A DNA stretch of 16,298 nt, from the NCBI GenBank assembly GCA_902475455.1, contig CABRZO010000035.1, forward strand, positions 1 through 16,298, in the 5' to 3' direction. Shown piece after piece: positions 7,492 through 14,873 of the stretch; within the stretch, counting starts at the first letter, position 1; every line of letters starts with the position of its first letter. The notes beneath the pieces were generated by a model. The model was given only the letters and a program-made list of their open reading frames with translations, ran no database searches and was not told where the DNA came from. The stretch comes from an uncultured Eubacteriales bacterium (lineage in GTDB: Bacteria > Bacillota > Clostridia > Oscillospirales > Oscillospiraceae). Position numbers and translations under genes: made by a program.

Positions 7492-7534
7492 AGGGTATGC
7501 TATGGTCAGACTCAGACAAAGGAGGATGTGCAAA

Positions 7535-7705
7535 ATGAACGCCAGTCAGTTTATGCGGGGCATGGGGCTGGGCATCGCCGTGGGCACCGCCATCGGTGTG
7601 GCCTGCGTACCCAAAAAGCGCCACCCCATGAAAAAAAAGGCCCAGCACGCCATGAAGCTGGTCGCCAACTGCGTGGAGGATCTCTCCGCCGCCATGGGCA
7701 TGTAA
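7535..7705 (+). CDS. Small YtxH-like membrane protein
   Basis: 56 aa. An AAAGGAGGA ribosome site (7518-7526) lies 8 bases before the ATG at 7535, so the in-frame upstream ATG at 7481 is unlikely. A Gly-rich hydrophobic stretch (MGLGIAVGTAIGVACV, about residues 10-25) could span the membrane. A Lys/Arg/His-rich segment (PKKRHPMKKKAQHA) and a short helix rich in Ala and Met follow. The layout resembles short YtxH-type proteins, which have an N-terminal Gly-rich membrane helix and a basic helical tail and no settled function. It is monocistronic, ending in the terminator at 7719-7752. Confidence 0.75.
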   Translation: MNASQFMRGMGLGIAVGTAIGVACVPKKRHPMKKKAQHAMKLVANCVEDLSAAMGM

Positions 7706-7716
7706 ATTTGCAAAAA

Positions 7717-7752
7717 GAGAAGGCATGGCCTTGAAAAGCCATGCCTTCTTTT
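7717..7752. terminator. Bidirectional terminator
   Basis: GAAGGCATGGC (7719-7729) pairs with GCCATGCCTTC (7738-7748) around an 8-base loop. T4 follows on the plus strand; on the minus strand the tail is TCTTTTTG. It serves the small YtxH-like gene and the end of glmM. Confidence 0.85.
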
Positions 7753-7802
7753 ATCTGCTCCGGAGCGTTTTGCCAAAGACTTCGGGGCATCTTTTCTTTG
7801 GT

Positions 7803-9152
7803 TCAGATTACATGGCCCTTCCGGCGGATCACGTCGATGACCTGGTCTACATAACGCTGGCAGGCCTCCTCGGTCTCCACCTCCACCATGACCCGGATCA
7901 CCGGCTCGGTGCCGCTCTCCCGGACCAGAATGCGGCCGGTATCCCCCAGCTCCCGGGCCACGGCCTCCACCGCCGCCTGGACGTCCGGGTCGTTCTGGGC
8001 CTCGGGCTTGCTGCGCACCTTGATGTTTTTCAGCACCTGGGGATAGATCCGTACCGGGGCCACCAGCTCGCTCAGGGGCATTTTCTTCTCCATCAGCACC
8101 TCCATCACCTTGATGGCGGTCAGGATGCCGTCGCCGGTGGTGGCGTACTGGCTGAAGATGATATGGCCGGACTGCTCACCGCCGATCCGGTGGCTGTTGG
8201 TGACCATATTCTCATAGACGTACTTGTCGCCCACAGCGGTCTTTTCATAGTCGATGTCGGCGGCCTCCAGGGCCTTATAGAGGCCGAAGTTGGACATGAC
8301 GGTGGTGACCACCGTGTTGTTGCGCAGGGTACCCCGCTCCTTCATGTACTTGGCGCAGAGGTACATGATCAGATCGCCGTTGACCTCGTTGCCCTGTTCG
8401 TCCACGGCGATGCAGCGGTCCGCGTCGCCGTCAAAGGCAAAGCCGATGTCCAGATGATTGGCCAGCACAAACTCCCGCAGGGACTGGATATGGGTGGAGC
8501 CGCAGTTCAGGTTGATGTTCAACCCGTCGGGCTCGTCATGGATCACATAGGTCTTCGCCCCCAGGGCGTTAAAGACATTCTTGGCGATCATCCAGGCGCT
8601 GCCGTTGGCGCAGTCCAGGCCGATCCGCATCCCCCGATAGGACCGGGTGGCCAGGGAGATCAGATAGCCCACATAGCGGTTGCGGCCGGCGGCGTAGTCG
8701 CAGGTCTGGCCCAGGGCGTCCCGGGTGGCGTAGGGCACCTCGTCAGTCTCCCCATCCAGATAGGCCTCAATGTCCGCAATGGTGGCCTCATCCATCTTCT
8801 CGCCCCGGTCGTTGATAAGCTTGATGCCGTTATCATAGTAGGGGTTATGGCTGGCGGAGATCATGACGCCGCAGTCAAACTCTTCAGTGCGGGTCACATA
8901 GGACACGCTGGGGGTAGTGGTGACATGGAGCAGATAGACATCAGCCCCGGAGGCGGTGAGTCCGCAGCTCAGGGCATCCTCCAGCATATAGCTGGACCGG
9001 CGGGTATCCTTGCCGATGACCACCTTGGCCCGCTTTCCCTGTTTCTTGCCATAATACCAGCCCAGAAAACGCCCCACCTTGAAGGCGTGCTCCACCGTCA
9101 AATCCACATTGGCCTCGCCCCGGAAACCGTCCGTTCCAAAATATCTGCCCAT
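7803..9152 (-). CDS. glmM: Phosphoglucosamine mutase
   Basis: 449 aa, matching the family's roughly 445-455. It converts glucosamine-6-phosphate to glucosamine-1-phosphate, feeding UDP-GlcNAc for peptidoglycan. Signatures in order: N-terminal RYFGTDGFRG (sugar-phosphate mutase start), the active-site phosphoserine S101 in MISASHNPYYDNG, the Mg2+ loop DGDADRC in the middle third, and the C-terminal phosphate-binding RESGTEPVIRVM. The ATG at 9152 has a strong AAAGGAGG site. A sigma-A promoter lies about 80-110 bases upstream and the gene appears monocistronic. Confidence 0.96.
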   Translation of the reverse strand: MGRYFGTDGFRGEANVDLTVEHAFKVGRFLGWYYGKKQGKRAKVVIGKDTRRSSYMLEDALSCGLTASGADVYLLHVTTTPSVSYVTRTEEFDCGVMISASHNPYYDNGIKLINDRGEKMDEATIADIEAYLDGETDEVPYATRDALGQTCDYAAGRNRYVGYLISLATRSYRGMRIGLDCANGSAWMIAKNVFNALGAKTYVIHDEPDGLNINLNCGSTHIQSLREFVLANHLDIGFAFDGDADRCIAVDEQGNEVNGDLIMYLCAKYMKERGTLRNNTVVTTVMSNFGLYKALEAADIDYEKTAVGDKYVYENMVTNSHRIGGEQSGHIIFSQYATTGDGILTAIKVMEVLMEKKMPLSELVAPVRIYPQVLKNIKVRSKPEAQNDPDVQAAVEAVARELGDTGRILVRESGTEPVIRVMVEVETEEACQRYVDQVIDVIRRKGHVI

Positions 9153-9233
9153 AAAAAAGGCCTCCTTTTATATACATCTTTTCATCAAATCTGACATCAC
9201 AGTCGGCCCGTTTTTGTGCCTCAGGCCTTGCCT

Positions 9234-9262
9234 ATTGTAGCACATCCGCCCGCCTTTGTCAC
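9234..9262 (-). promoter_or_regulatory. Sigma-A promoter of glmM
   Basis: On the minus strand, GTGACA (9257-9262) and TACAAT (9234-9239) lie 17 bases apart, each one mismatch from consensus. The leader to glmM is about 75 bases. I see no ribozyme-like structure there; a glmS-type ribozyme would be longer. Confidence 0.7.
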
Positions 9263-9290
9263 CGGTAGAAAATTGCGTTTTCCGCCGGCC

Positions 9291-9319
9291 TTGCGCAAAC
9301 TGGGAAAATGCGGTAAAAT
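9291..9319 (+). promoter_or_regulatory. Possible promoter of the lipoprotein gene
   Basis: TTGCGC (9291-9296) and TAAAAT (9314-9319) are 17 bases apart and about 30 bases before the ATG at 9350. The -35 box matches only in TTG. It is divergent from the glmM promoter. Confidence 0.45.
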
Positions 9320-9349
9320 CAGCCAAAAAGCGACAAAGGAGGGATTGGG

Positions 9350-10741
9350 ATGAAAACCTGGCATCGGGTTGTCTGTCTGGCCCTGCTTTGGATCACTTCC
9401 CTCTCCTTGAGCGGCTGCGGCCAGTCCCCAAAGTTGGAAGAATTGGCCCAGATTTTCCAGCAGCAGAGCTCAGTCCAATGCACCATTCAATACTCCGTGG
9501 TCTTTGACGCGGTGATCGACGGCGTGGAATACAACGCTCTGGAGCACACCTGTGTGGCCGACGCCCAGGCAGACCTGTCCGGCGACAACTGTAGTGTCTC
9601 CGGCCAGATGTCCTCCTTGGTAGATGGCGTCAGCTCCGGGTCCTTGGAGGTTGAGTCATACAGCGACAGCCAGGGCAGCTACTACCGCTATGGTCAGTAC
9701 TATAGCTCCTCCCAAGACCAGAATGTATTTCTCAGCCTGATCCAATTGCCCCTGTCCCTAAATCTCAACCAGGGTTACCAAGCCCAGGAGGCCACTCAGA
9801 TCCTGTACGGAAGTACCTGCCAGGTCTATACCGCCACGGAGATCGCCGACGACAGCCCTCAGCGGCTGGTGCTGGGCCTGTCAGAGGGGGAGTTTTCCCT
9901 GGAGGGCTCCGCCGTGGATGTAGTCCTTTATGTGTACCAGGACACCCGCCTGCCCGCCTGTGTCAGCCTGGACTATTTCAATCTGTCGGAACTGGACATC
10001 TCTTTTTCTGACAGCGCAGGCAACACTTATTCCCTGCGGGAGCTGAAATTCCAGGTGACCTACCAGGGCTACGGAACCCAGGTGGACACCGCCCCGCCAG
10101 ACGACTTCAAGCAGGCTGCCCTCAGTGACAGTATCAGCCTTCCGGAACTGATGGCGGATTTGACGGGTAGTGATCCGTCTGACACTGGTCAGTCATCTGG
10201 CCAGGAGGCCGTTCAGAATCCCCCCGACGATACGCCTCAGGACCAGGGCAGCTATGTTCTCTATAACGGTGCCAAAACCTACTACTACGAAATTACCACA
10301 CCGGAGTATATGGCCCTGGAAGAGCAGAGCAACAACAGCGCCAGCTTTTACTATTACTACGGGGAGCAGGACTTTGAGCGCATCAGCTACACACTCTACG
10401 AGGGCTTTACCCATGAGGATGAGGAGGCCTACGCCCAGTCCCTGCCGGAGTTTTATCGAACCTCTGAGGGAATCAGCGATGTCAGCGACGACGGCATCCA
10501 TTCCATTACGCTGGGGGACTTCCAGGTCTGGTACAGCACGGTATATCTGACCATGGAGCAGGACGGCCAGGCCTATGAGCTCATCGACATCTATTCCTGG
10601 GTGGAAGCTCCCAACGGACAGGATTGCCTGGAGGTGTGCATCACGGAATACAACGGCTCCGGGGACGGAGTGCTGATCGACCCGGAGAACGAACTGGAAT
10701 ACGCCTATGGGGCGATTCTGGGGTATTATGAGGCCGAATGA
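9350..10741 (+). CDS. Two-part acidic lipoprotein of unknown function
   Basis: 463 aa. The start at 9350 has an AAAGGAGGG site and gives a lipoprotein signal peptide: W4-H5-R6, a hydrophobic core, then lipobox LSGC with the lipidated Cys at residue 23. The mature protein is acidic and rich in Ser, Tyr and Gln. Two domains appear to be joined by a Pro/Asp/Gln/Ser linker at about 270-303. Domain 1 (30-268) starts with a helix (KLEELAQIFQQQS) followed by beta-rich sequence, resembling in general form the lipoproteins that measure lipid or cell-wall state (LolA/LppX-like), but I cannot assign it. Domain 2 (304-463) is also beta-rich and Tyr-rich (TYYYEI, ASFYYYYGEQ). No catalytic motif is seen. 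The gene stands alone. A hairpin without a T-run follows. Confidence 0.85.
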   Translation: MKTWHRVVCLALLWITSLSLSGCGQSPKLEELAQIFQQQSSVQCTIQYSVVFDAVIDGVEYNALEHTCVADAQADLSGDNCSVSGQMSSLVDGVSSGSLEVESYSDSQGSYYRYGQYYSSSQDQNVFLSLIQLPLSLNLNQGYQAQEATQILYGSTCQVYTATEIADDSPQRLVLGLSEGEFSLEGSAVDVVLYVYQDTRLPACVSLDYFNLSELDISFSDSAGNTYSLRELKFQVTYQGYGTQVDTAPPDDFKQAALSDSISLPELMADLTGSDPSDTGQSSGQEAVQNPPDDTPQDQGSYVLYNGAKTYYYEITTPEYMALEEQSNNSASFYYYYGEQDFERISYTLYEGFTHEDEEAYAQSLPEFYRTSEGISDVSDDGIHSITLGDFQVWYSTVYLTMEQDGQAYELIDIYSWVEAPNGQDCLEVCITEYNGSGDGVLIDPENELEYAYGAILGYYEAE

Positions 10742-10775
10742 CAAAAGCAGGGCCGGCGCTCGTGCCGGCCCTGCT
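10742..10775 (-). terminator. GC-rich hairpin after the lipoprotein gene
   Basis: A perfect 12-bp stem AGCAGGGCCGGC / GCCGGCCCTGCT (10746-10757, 10764-10775) has a 6-base loop. The plus strand continues GATAGGG with no T-run, while the minus strand ends in TTTTGT. By sequence it is therefore a better terminator for minus-strand (tRNA) transcripts, although it may still stop or protect the lipoprotein mRNA. Confidence 0.5.
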
Positions 10776-10783
10776 GATAGGGA

Positions 10784-10822
10784 AAAGAAAAACCGCCGCA
10801 AGGTTCAACCTTGCGGCGGTTT
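10784..10822 (-). terminator. Terminator of tRNA-Ser
   Basis: On the minus strand, AAACCGCCGCAAGG and CCTTGCGGCGGTTT pair around a 5-base loop (10790-10822) and run into TTTTTCTTTT. The stem begins immediately at the CCA end of the tRNA, sharing one base with it. Confidence 0.9.
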
Positions 10823-10912
10823 GGCGCAGAAGGAGGGATTTGAACCCTCGAGACGCTATCAACGCCTACACGATTTCCAATCGTGCGCCTTCGACCACTC
10901 AGCCACTTCTGC
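10822..10912 (-). tRNA. tRNA-Ser (anticodon GGA)
   Basis: 91 bases including the encoded 3' CCA. The acceptor stem GCAGAAG pairs with CTTCTGC, discriminator G. The D arm contains GGCTGAGTGGTCGAAGGC. The anticodon stem CACGA / TCGTG holds the loop TTGGAAA, so the anticodon is GGA, reading UCC and UCU. A long variable arm (about TAGGCGTTGATAGCGTC) is the class II hallmark of tRNA-Ser. The T arm GAGGGTTCAAATCCCTC is standard. It has its own promoter and terminator and is not part of a tRNA cluster in this window. Confidence 0.97.
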
Positions 10913-10977
10913 ATCCAGAGTGTAGTGCTCTACTACATTGCACTTGGGAAGGCGTAACCATCTGTGCAACGGTGATT

Positions 10978-11005
10978 ATTATAGCAGATTTTGCGCGTTC
11001 GTCAA
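10978..11005 (-). promoter_or_regulatory. Sigma-A promoter of tRNA-Ser
   Basis: On the minus strand, TTGACG (11000-11005) and a perfect TATAAT (10978-10983) are 16 bases apart. The start should fall near 10971, about 58 bases before the tRNA. A small hairpin (TGTAGT...ACTACA, 10921-10937) lies in the leader that RNase P would remove. Confidence 0.85.
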
Positions 11006-11026
11006 GAGGGAATTTTCATTTTTCCC

Positions 11027-11067
11027 AAAAAAACTTTGGCGTCCCCTTTTGTTCGGGGACGCCAAAG
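11027..11067 (-). terminator. Terminator of the nfnAB operon
   Basis: On the minus strand, a perfect 13-bp stem CTTTGGCGTCCCC / GGGGACGCCAAAG with an 8-base loop is followed by seven T. It lies 12 bases after the nfnB stop. Confidence 0.93.
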
Positions 11068-11078
11068 CGAAGCGGCAA

Positions 11079-12476
11079 TTACTTCTTGGAGAGATACTCG
11101 TCGATGGCCACGGCGGCCTTCTTGCCGGCGCCCATAGCCAGAATGACGGTGGCAGCGCCGGTGACGGCGTCGCCGCCGGCGAACACGCCCTCCCGGGTGG
11201 TGGACACGGTGTCCTCGCCCACGATCAGGCAGCCCTTCTTGTTGGCCTCCAGGCCGGGAGTGGTGGAACGGATCAGGGGGTTGGGAGAGGTGCCCAGGCT
11301 CATGATCACGGTATCCACGTCCAGCACGAAGTTGCTGCCGGGGATCTCCACGGGGCGGCGGGAGGCGTCAGGCTCACCCAGCTCCATGCGCACACACTCC
11401 ATGCCGACCACGCAGCCCTTGTCGTCGCCGATGATGCGGACGGGGTTGCACAGCAGCTTGAACTCAATGCCCTCTTCCTCCGCGTGCTCGACTTCCTCCA
11501 CACGGGCGGGCATCTCCTCCTTGGAGCGGCGATAGACCACATACACGTTCTCGGCACCCAGACGCTTGGCGCAGCGGCAGGCATCCATGGCCACGTTGCC
11601 GCCGCCCACCACGGCCACAGCCTTGCTGTGCATGATGGGGGTGTCGTACTCGGGCATGTAGGCCTTCATCAGGTTGGTACGGGTCAGGTACTCGTTGGCG
11701 GAGAACACGCCGGAGAGGCCCTCGCCGGGGATATTCATGAACATGGGCAGGCCGGCGCCAGAGCCGATGAACACGGCCTGATAGCCCATCTCAAACAGCT
11801 CGTCAATGCTGAGCACCTTGCCGATGACCATGTCGGTCATGATCTCCACGCCCAGAGCCTGGAGCTTGTCCACCTCGCTCTTGACGATGGCCTTGGGCAG
11901 ACGGAACTCGGGGATGCCGTAGACCAGCACGCCGCCGGCGGTATGGAAGGCCTCGAAAATGGTGACCTGATAGCCCATCTTGGCCAGGTCGCTGGCACAG
12001 GTCAGGCCGGAGGGGCCGGAACCCACCACGGCCACCTTCTTGCCGTTGGACTCGGGCTTCACGGGCTTCTCCACCACGTTCTCCCGGTACCAGTCGGCCA
12101 CAAAGCGCTCCAGACGGCCGATACCCACGGGCTCGCCCTTGATGCCCCGGATGCACTTGCTCTCGCACTGGCTCTCCTGGGGACACACACGGCCGCTGAT
12201 GGCGGGCAGGGCGTTGGTGCCGTTGATGACCTCATAGGCGCCCTTGAAGTCGCCCTCGGCCACCTTGGCGATAAACTCGGGAATATGCACGTTCACGGGG
12301 CAGCCGGCCACGCAGGGATGGTTCTTGCAGTGCAGGCAACGGGTGGCCTCGGTCATAGCGGTCTCCTGGCTGTAACCGGTGCACACCTCGGAGAAATTCT
12401 TGTTACGAACGTTGGGATCCTGGGCAGGCATGGGAGCCTTCTTGGGATCCATATTGGGCTTTCTTACCTCTGCCAT
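11079..12476 (-). CDS. nfnB: NADH-dependent reduced ferredoxin:NADP+ oxidoreductase, large subunit
   Basis: 465 aa. With NfnA it couples NADH, NADPH and ferredoxin by flavin-based electron bifurcation in the cytoplasm. The N-terminal iron-sulfur domain has C47, C50, C55 and C59 (CLHCKNHPCVAGCP) and C98, C104 and C108 (CPQESQCESKC), fitting two [4Fe-4S] clusters. The FAD-binding GSGPSG is at 152-157, the second (NADPH) dinucleotide fold GGGNVA at 291-296, and the C-terminal FAD motif is GVFAGGDAVTGAATV. On sequence alone it could be called a glutamate synthase small subunit (GltD/GltA), as the family is shared. The adjacent nfnA-type partner and the absence of a large glutamate synthase gene point to NfnB. 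The ATG at 12476 has an AAGGAGG site; the gap to nfnA is 15 bases. Confidence 0.88.
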   Translation of the reverse strand: MAEVRKPNMDPKKAPMPAQDPNVRNKNFSEVCTGYSQETAMTEATRCLHCKNHPCVAGCPVNVHIPEFIAKVAEGDFKGAYEVINGTNALPAISGRVCPQESQCESKCIRGIKGEPVGIGRLERFVADWYRENVVEKPVKPESNGKKVAVVGSGPSGLTCASDLAKMGYQVTIFEAFHTAGGVLVYGIPEFRLPKAIVKSEVDKLQALGVEIMTDMVIGKVLSIDELFEMGYQAVFIGSGAGLPMFMNIPGEGLSGVFSANEYLTRTNLMKAYMPEYDTPIMHSKAVAVVGGGNVAMDACRCAKRLGAENVYVVYRRSKEEMPARVEEVEHAEEEGIEFKLLCNPVRIIGDDKGCVVGMECVRMELGEPDASRRPVEIPGSNFVLDVDTVIMSLGTSPNPLIRSTTPGLEANKKGCLIVGEDTVSTTREGVFAGGDAVTGAATVILAMGAGKKAAVAIDEYLSKK

Positions 12477-12491
12477 GATTCACAAACCTCC

Positions 12492-13343
12492 TTACTTGAT
12501 CAGGTCATGGGCCAGCTTGTCAAAGCGGCACATATGGGACATCTTCTCCTGCTCCTGATCACGGTAAGCGGAGTTGCGGTTCATCAGCTCGGTGAAGTCC
12601 ACCTGGTGGCCGTCAAACTCGGGGCCGTCCACGCAGGCAAACTTGGTCTCGCCGCCCACGGTGACGCGGCAGCCGCCGCACATGCCGGTGCCATCGATCA
12701 TGATGGGGTTCAGGCTGACGATGGTCTTGACGCCAAAGGGCTCGGTGGTCTTGCAGACGAACTTCATCATGGGCACGGGGCCGATGGCGATGACCTCGTC
12801 ATACTGAATGCCGCTCTCCAGCAGCTGCTGCAGCTTGACGGTGACAAAGCCCTTCTCGCCATAGCTGCCGTCGTCGGTCATCATATAGAAGTTGTCGCAG
12901 GCCTCATTGAACTCCTTCTCCAGGATAACGATATCCTTGTTGCGGAAGCCCATGATGCCGTCCACCACGGCGCCGGCGTCGTGCATGGCCTTGGCCACGG
13001 GATAGGCAATGGCGCAGCCCACGCCACCGCCAACCACGGCGACCCGCTTCTTGCCCTCCACATCGGTGGGCTTGCCCAGAGGACCCACAAAGTCCTTCAG
13101 GTAATCGCCCTCGTTGAGCTCAGCCAGGGCCTTGGTGGTCATACCCACCAGCTGGAAGATGATGGTGACGGTGCCCTTCTCCCGGTCATAGCCGGCCACC
13201 GTCAGGGGCAGACGCTCGCCATACTCATCAATCCGCAGGATGATGAACTGGCCGGCCTTCACCTTTTTTGCCACAAAGGGAGCCTCAATCTCCATCAGAG
13301 TGACATTGGGATTCAGCACTTCTTTACGAACGATTTTAAACAA
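12492..13343 (-). CDS. nfnA: NADH-dependent reduced ferredoxin:NADP+ oxidoreductase, small subunit
   Basis: 283 aa from a TTG start at 13343. This start gives the family N-terminus (M)FKIVRKEVL and has a GGGAG site 8 bases upstream; an in-frame ATG at 13382 would add 13 residues of atypical sequence and has no good site. Domains: a flavin barrel with RLPLT at 44-48 (FAD), the nucleotide motif VVGGGVGCA at 103-111 (NADH), then a [2Fe-2S] site with D217, C222, C225 and C237 (IDGTGMCGGC, FACVDG). An Asp plus three Cys is the ligand set described for Nfn small subunits. Related sulfide/dihydroorotate dehydrogenase-like proteins (SudB, PyrK) share the fold. The nfnB neighbour makes Nfn the best call. 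Transcription probably starts at the promoter at 13407-13435, next to a Rex-like palindrome. Confidence 0.88.
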   Translation of the reverse strand: MFKIVRKEVLNPNVTLMEIEAPFVAKKVKAGQFIILRIDEYGERLPLTVAGYDREKGTVTIIFQLVGMTTKALAELNEGDYLKDFVGPLGKPTDVEGKKRVAVVGGGVGCAIAYPVAKAMHDAGAVVDGIMGFRNKDIVILEKEFNEACDNFYMMTDDGSYGEKGFVTVKLQQLLESGIQYDEVIAIGPVPMMKFVCKTTEPFGVKTIVSLNPIMIDGTGMCGGCRVTVGGETKFACVDGPEFDGHQVDFTELMNRNSAYRDQEQEKMSHMCRFDKLAHDLIK

Positions 13344-13351
13344 AAGTCTCA

Positions 13352-13356
13352 CTCCC
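13352..13356 (-). promoter_or_regulatory. Ribosome site deciding the nfnA TTG start
   Basis: GGGAG on the minus strand lies 8 bases before the TTG at 13343. The alternative ATG at 13382 is preceded by GGGGGCAGG only 3-8 bases away, a poorer fit. Confidence 0.6.
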
Positions 13357-13406
13357 GTTTCAACGGAGGCACAAAAAAACATCCTGCCCCCTGTTTTTGC
13401 GAAGAA

Positions 13407-13435
13407 ATTCTATCACAATAGAACACCAAATGCAA
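13407..13435 (-). promoter_or_regulatory. Promoter of nfnAB
   Basis: On the minus strand, TTGCAT (13430-13435) and TAGAAT (13407-13412) are 17 bases apart in an AT-rich island. The leader to the TTG start is about 55-60 bases. Confidence 0.65.
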
Positions 13436-13440
13436 GGAAA

Positions 13441-13464
13441 CTGTTAAAAATTTAACATTAACAA
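13441..13464. promoter_or_regulatory. Rex-like operator upstream of nfnAB
   Basis: TGTTAA-AAAT-TTAACA (13442-13457, plus strand) is a perfect 6-4-6 palindrome matching the core of the Rex box TTGTTAA-N4-TTAACAA, with only the outermost base of each half differing. A third half-site TTAACAA follows directly at 13458-13464. It lies 6 bases upstream of the nfnA -35 box. Rex is the NADH/NAD+-sensing repressor of Gram-positive bacteria, and Nfn handles NADH, so the match makes biological sense. Binding is inferred. Confidence 0.55.
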
Positions 13465-13546
13465 AAGATGTTTATAAAAGTCCGTTTTGCCATTTATTTT
13501 GCCTGAAATCCGCAAGTTTTATTCGGTATTGCCTGGATTGCCCCGC

Positions 13547-13582
13547 AAAAAAGGAAAATGCCGGGATACCCCGGCATTTTCC
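13547..13582 (-). terminator. Terminator of the aminotransferase gene
   Basis: On the minus strand, a perfect 13-bp stem GGAAAATGCCGGG / CCCGGCATTTTCC with a 4-base loop is followed by T6, 20 bases after the gene's stop. Confidence 0.93.
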
Positions 13583-13602
13583 GCTCAAAGGATTCAAAAT
13601 TC

Positions 13603-14775
13603 TTATTTTTTCAGAATGCCGCAGCGGTCCACAGCGGTCACAATCTCCCGCATTTTTTCCACCGGCTCCACCAGGGCAAACCGGACGTGGCCCTCCCCCA
13701 GGGAGCCAAAGGCGCTGCCGGGGGTACAGATCAGGCCACTGCGCTCCATCAGGTCCATGCAGAAGGTGACGGAATCTGTATAGTGCTCTGGGATGGGAGC
13801 CCAGACAAACATGCTGCCCTCGCTGTCGGGCACATTCCAGCCGATGCTCCGGAAGCCGCCGCAGAGGGCGTCCCGGCGGCGCTGATACTCCTCCCTTCTG
13901 GCCACCACCCCGTCCTGGGGGCCGTTCAGGGCCTCGATGGCCGCCAGCTGCACCGGCAGGAAGATTCCGTAGTCGATCTGGGAGCGCACCTTGCTGAAGT
14001 TCTGGATAATCTCCCGATTGCCCACCACAAAGGAGATTCGGGCACCGGTGAGATTATAGGTCTTGGAGAGGGAGTTGAACTCCACCCCCACCTCCTTGGC
14101 CCCGGGGATACTCAGAAAGCTGATGCCCTCCCGGCCGTCATAGGTGATCTCGGAATAGGCGTTGTCATGTAAAATGATGATATTGTAGGTCCGGGCGAAG
14201 TCCACCAGCTGCTCATAAAAGCTCCGGGGAGCGGTGACGCAGACCGGGTTGGCGGGATAGGAGACCACCATCACCTTGGCCCGGCGGGCCACCTCCTCGG
14301 GGATGGCGTTCAGATCCGGCAGGTAGTGGTTTTCCTCCAGCAGATCATAGTAGGCGATCTCCGCCCCGCACAGCCAGGGGCCCATCTCGAAGATGGGGTA
14401 ACCGGGATTGGGGCAGAGCACCAGATCACCGGGATCGCAGAGGGGCAGCGCCACATGGGCGATGCCCTCCTGGGAGCCGTTGACGGACATGATCTCCTCC
14501 CGCTCCAGGTTCACCCCGTAGCGGCGCCGATACCAGCCCTGGACCGCGTCCACCAGGGCGGGCAGATTTCCCAGGGAATATTTGTAGTTGTCCGGGTTTT
14601 CGCAGGCATCCCGCATGGCCCGCATCACATGTTCGTCGGGCAGAAAATCCGGGGTACCCACGGAAAGATTATAGACTTGGCGGCCTTGCCGGATCATCTC
14701 GTTTTTCTTATCATTCAGCACATTGAAAATGCCGGGCTGGAAGGACTCCATCCGCTTGGCAAATCGCAGCTCCAT
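13603..14775 (-). CDS. PLP-dependent class I/II aminotransferase (LL-diaminopimelate/aspartate aminotransferase-like)
   Basis: 390 aa, usual for fold-type I aminotransferases. PLP residues are visible: N176 (SYPANP), D204 and Y207 (LHDNAYSE), the Schiff-base lysine K238 in SLSKTYN, and R246 (TGARISF). The C-terminal HVRFAL holds the substrate-carboxylate Arg. The 'CPNPGYPIFE' and 'SYPANP' motifs are common in the DapL-like/aspartate aminotransferase group of Clostridia, so a role in lysine/diaminopimelate synthesis or general amino acid transamination is plausible; the substrate cannot be fixed from sequence. The start at 14775 is chosen because the in-frame ATG at 14790 is itself part of the ribosome site. 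It is monocistronic, with promoter at 14808-14835 and its own terminator. Confidence 0.88.
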   Translation of the reverse strand: MELRFAKRMESFQPGIFNVLNDKKNEMIRQGRQVYNLSVGTPDFLPDEHVMRAMRDACENPDNYKYSLGNLPALVDAVQGWYRRRYGVNLEREEIMSVNGSQEGIAHVALPLCDPGDLVLCPNPGYPIFEMGPWLCGAEIAYYDLLEENHYLPDLNAIPEEVARRAKVMVVSYPANPVCVTAPRSFYEQLVDFARTYNIIILHDNAYSEITYDGREGISFLSIPGAKEVGVEFNSLSKTYNLTGARISFVVGNREIIQNFSKVRSQIDYGIFLPVQLAAIEALNGPQDGVVARREEYQRRRDALCGGFRSIGWNVPDSEGSMFVWAPIPEHYTDSVTFCMDLMERSGLICTPGSAFGSLGEGHVRFALVEPVEKMREIVTAVDRCGILKK

Positions 14776-14783
14776 TTTGAATT

Positions 14784-14788
14784 CCTCC
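14784..14788 (-). promoter_or_regulatory. Ribosome site deciding the aminotransferase start
   Basis: GGAGG lies exactly 8 bases before the ATG at 14775. The ATG at 14790 overlaps this site (ATGGAGGAA), so using it would add five residues (MEEFK) that are really translation signal. Confidence 0.75.
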
Positions 14789-14807
14789 ATTTTCCGTATT
14801 GTTCTTT

Positions 14808-14835
14808 ATTATATGCTCTTATCCGGGCAATTCAA
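14808..14835 (-). promoter_or_regulatory. Sigma-A promoter of the aminotransferase gene
   Basis: On the minus strand, TTGAAT (14830-14835) and a perfect TATAAT (14808-14813) are 16 bases apart. It is divergent from the cotJ operon. Confidence 0.78.
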
Positions 14836-14846
14836 GAGAAAAATGA

Positions 14847-14873
14847 ACCAATTGCCGTCGAAGTCCATAGAAT
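14847..14873 (+). promoter_or_regulatory. Possible mother-cell (sigma-K/sigma-E-like) promoter of the cotJ operon
   Basis: AC (14847-14848), a 17-base spacer and CATAGAATG (14866-14874) fit the sigma-K pattern AC-N16/17-CATANNNTA except for the last base. CATAGAAT is also one base from the sigma-E -10 CATACAAT, but no sigma-E -35 is visible. No sigma-A promoter is seen for this operon. cotJ of Bacillus is expressed in the mother cell, so the match is reasonable but short. Confidence 0.35.

Noticed and set aside
7725..9194. A long open frame opposite glmM
   Set aside because: It is a mirror of glmM's reading frame with His/Gly/Val-rich composition. The glmM motifs (ASHNP, DGDADRC) fix the true strand.
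9153..9240. A glmS-type ribozyme or riboswitch in the glmM leader
   Set aside because: The leader is about 75 bases and shows no conserved ribozyme core or strong pairing.
10746..10775. The GC-rich hairpin as a rho-independent terminator for the lipoprotein gene
   Set aside because: There is no T-run after the stem on the plus strand; the T-rich side faces the tRNA transcript. It is listed as a minus-strand hairpin.
11079..12476. Glutamate synthase small subunit (gltD)
   Set aside because: The family is shared, but there is no large glutamate synthase gene beside it, and the direct partner carries the Asp plus three Cys [2Fe-2S] motif of NfnA.
10938..13421. A very long open frame on the plus strand opposite nfnAB (about 827 codons)
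   Set aside because: It is the antisense of nfnA and nfnB in a GC-rich genome. It is rich in His, Gly and Ala, has no ribosome site and no recognisable domain, while both minus-strand genes have full motifs.
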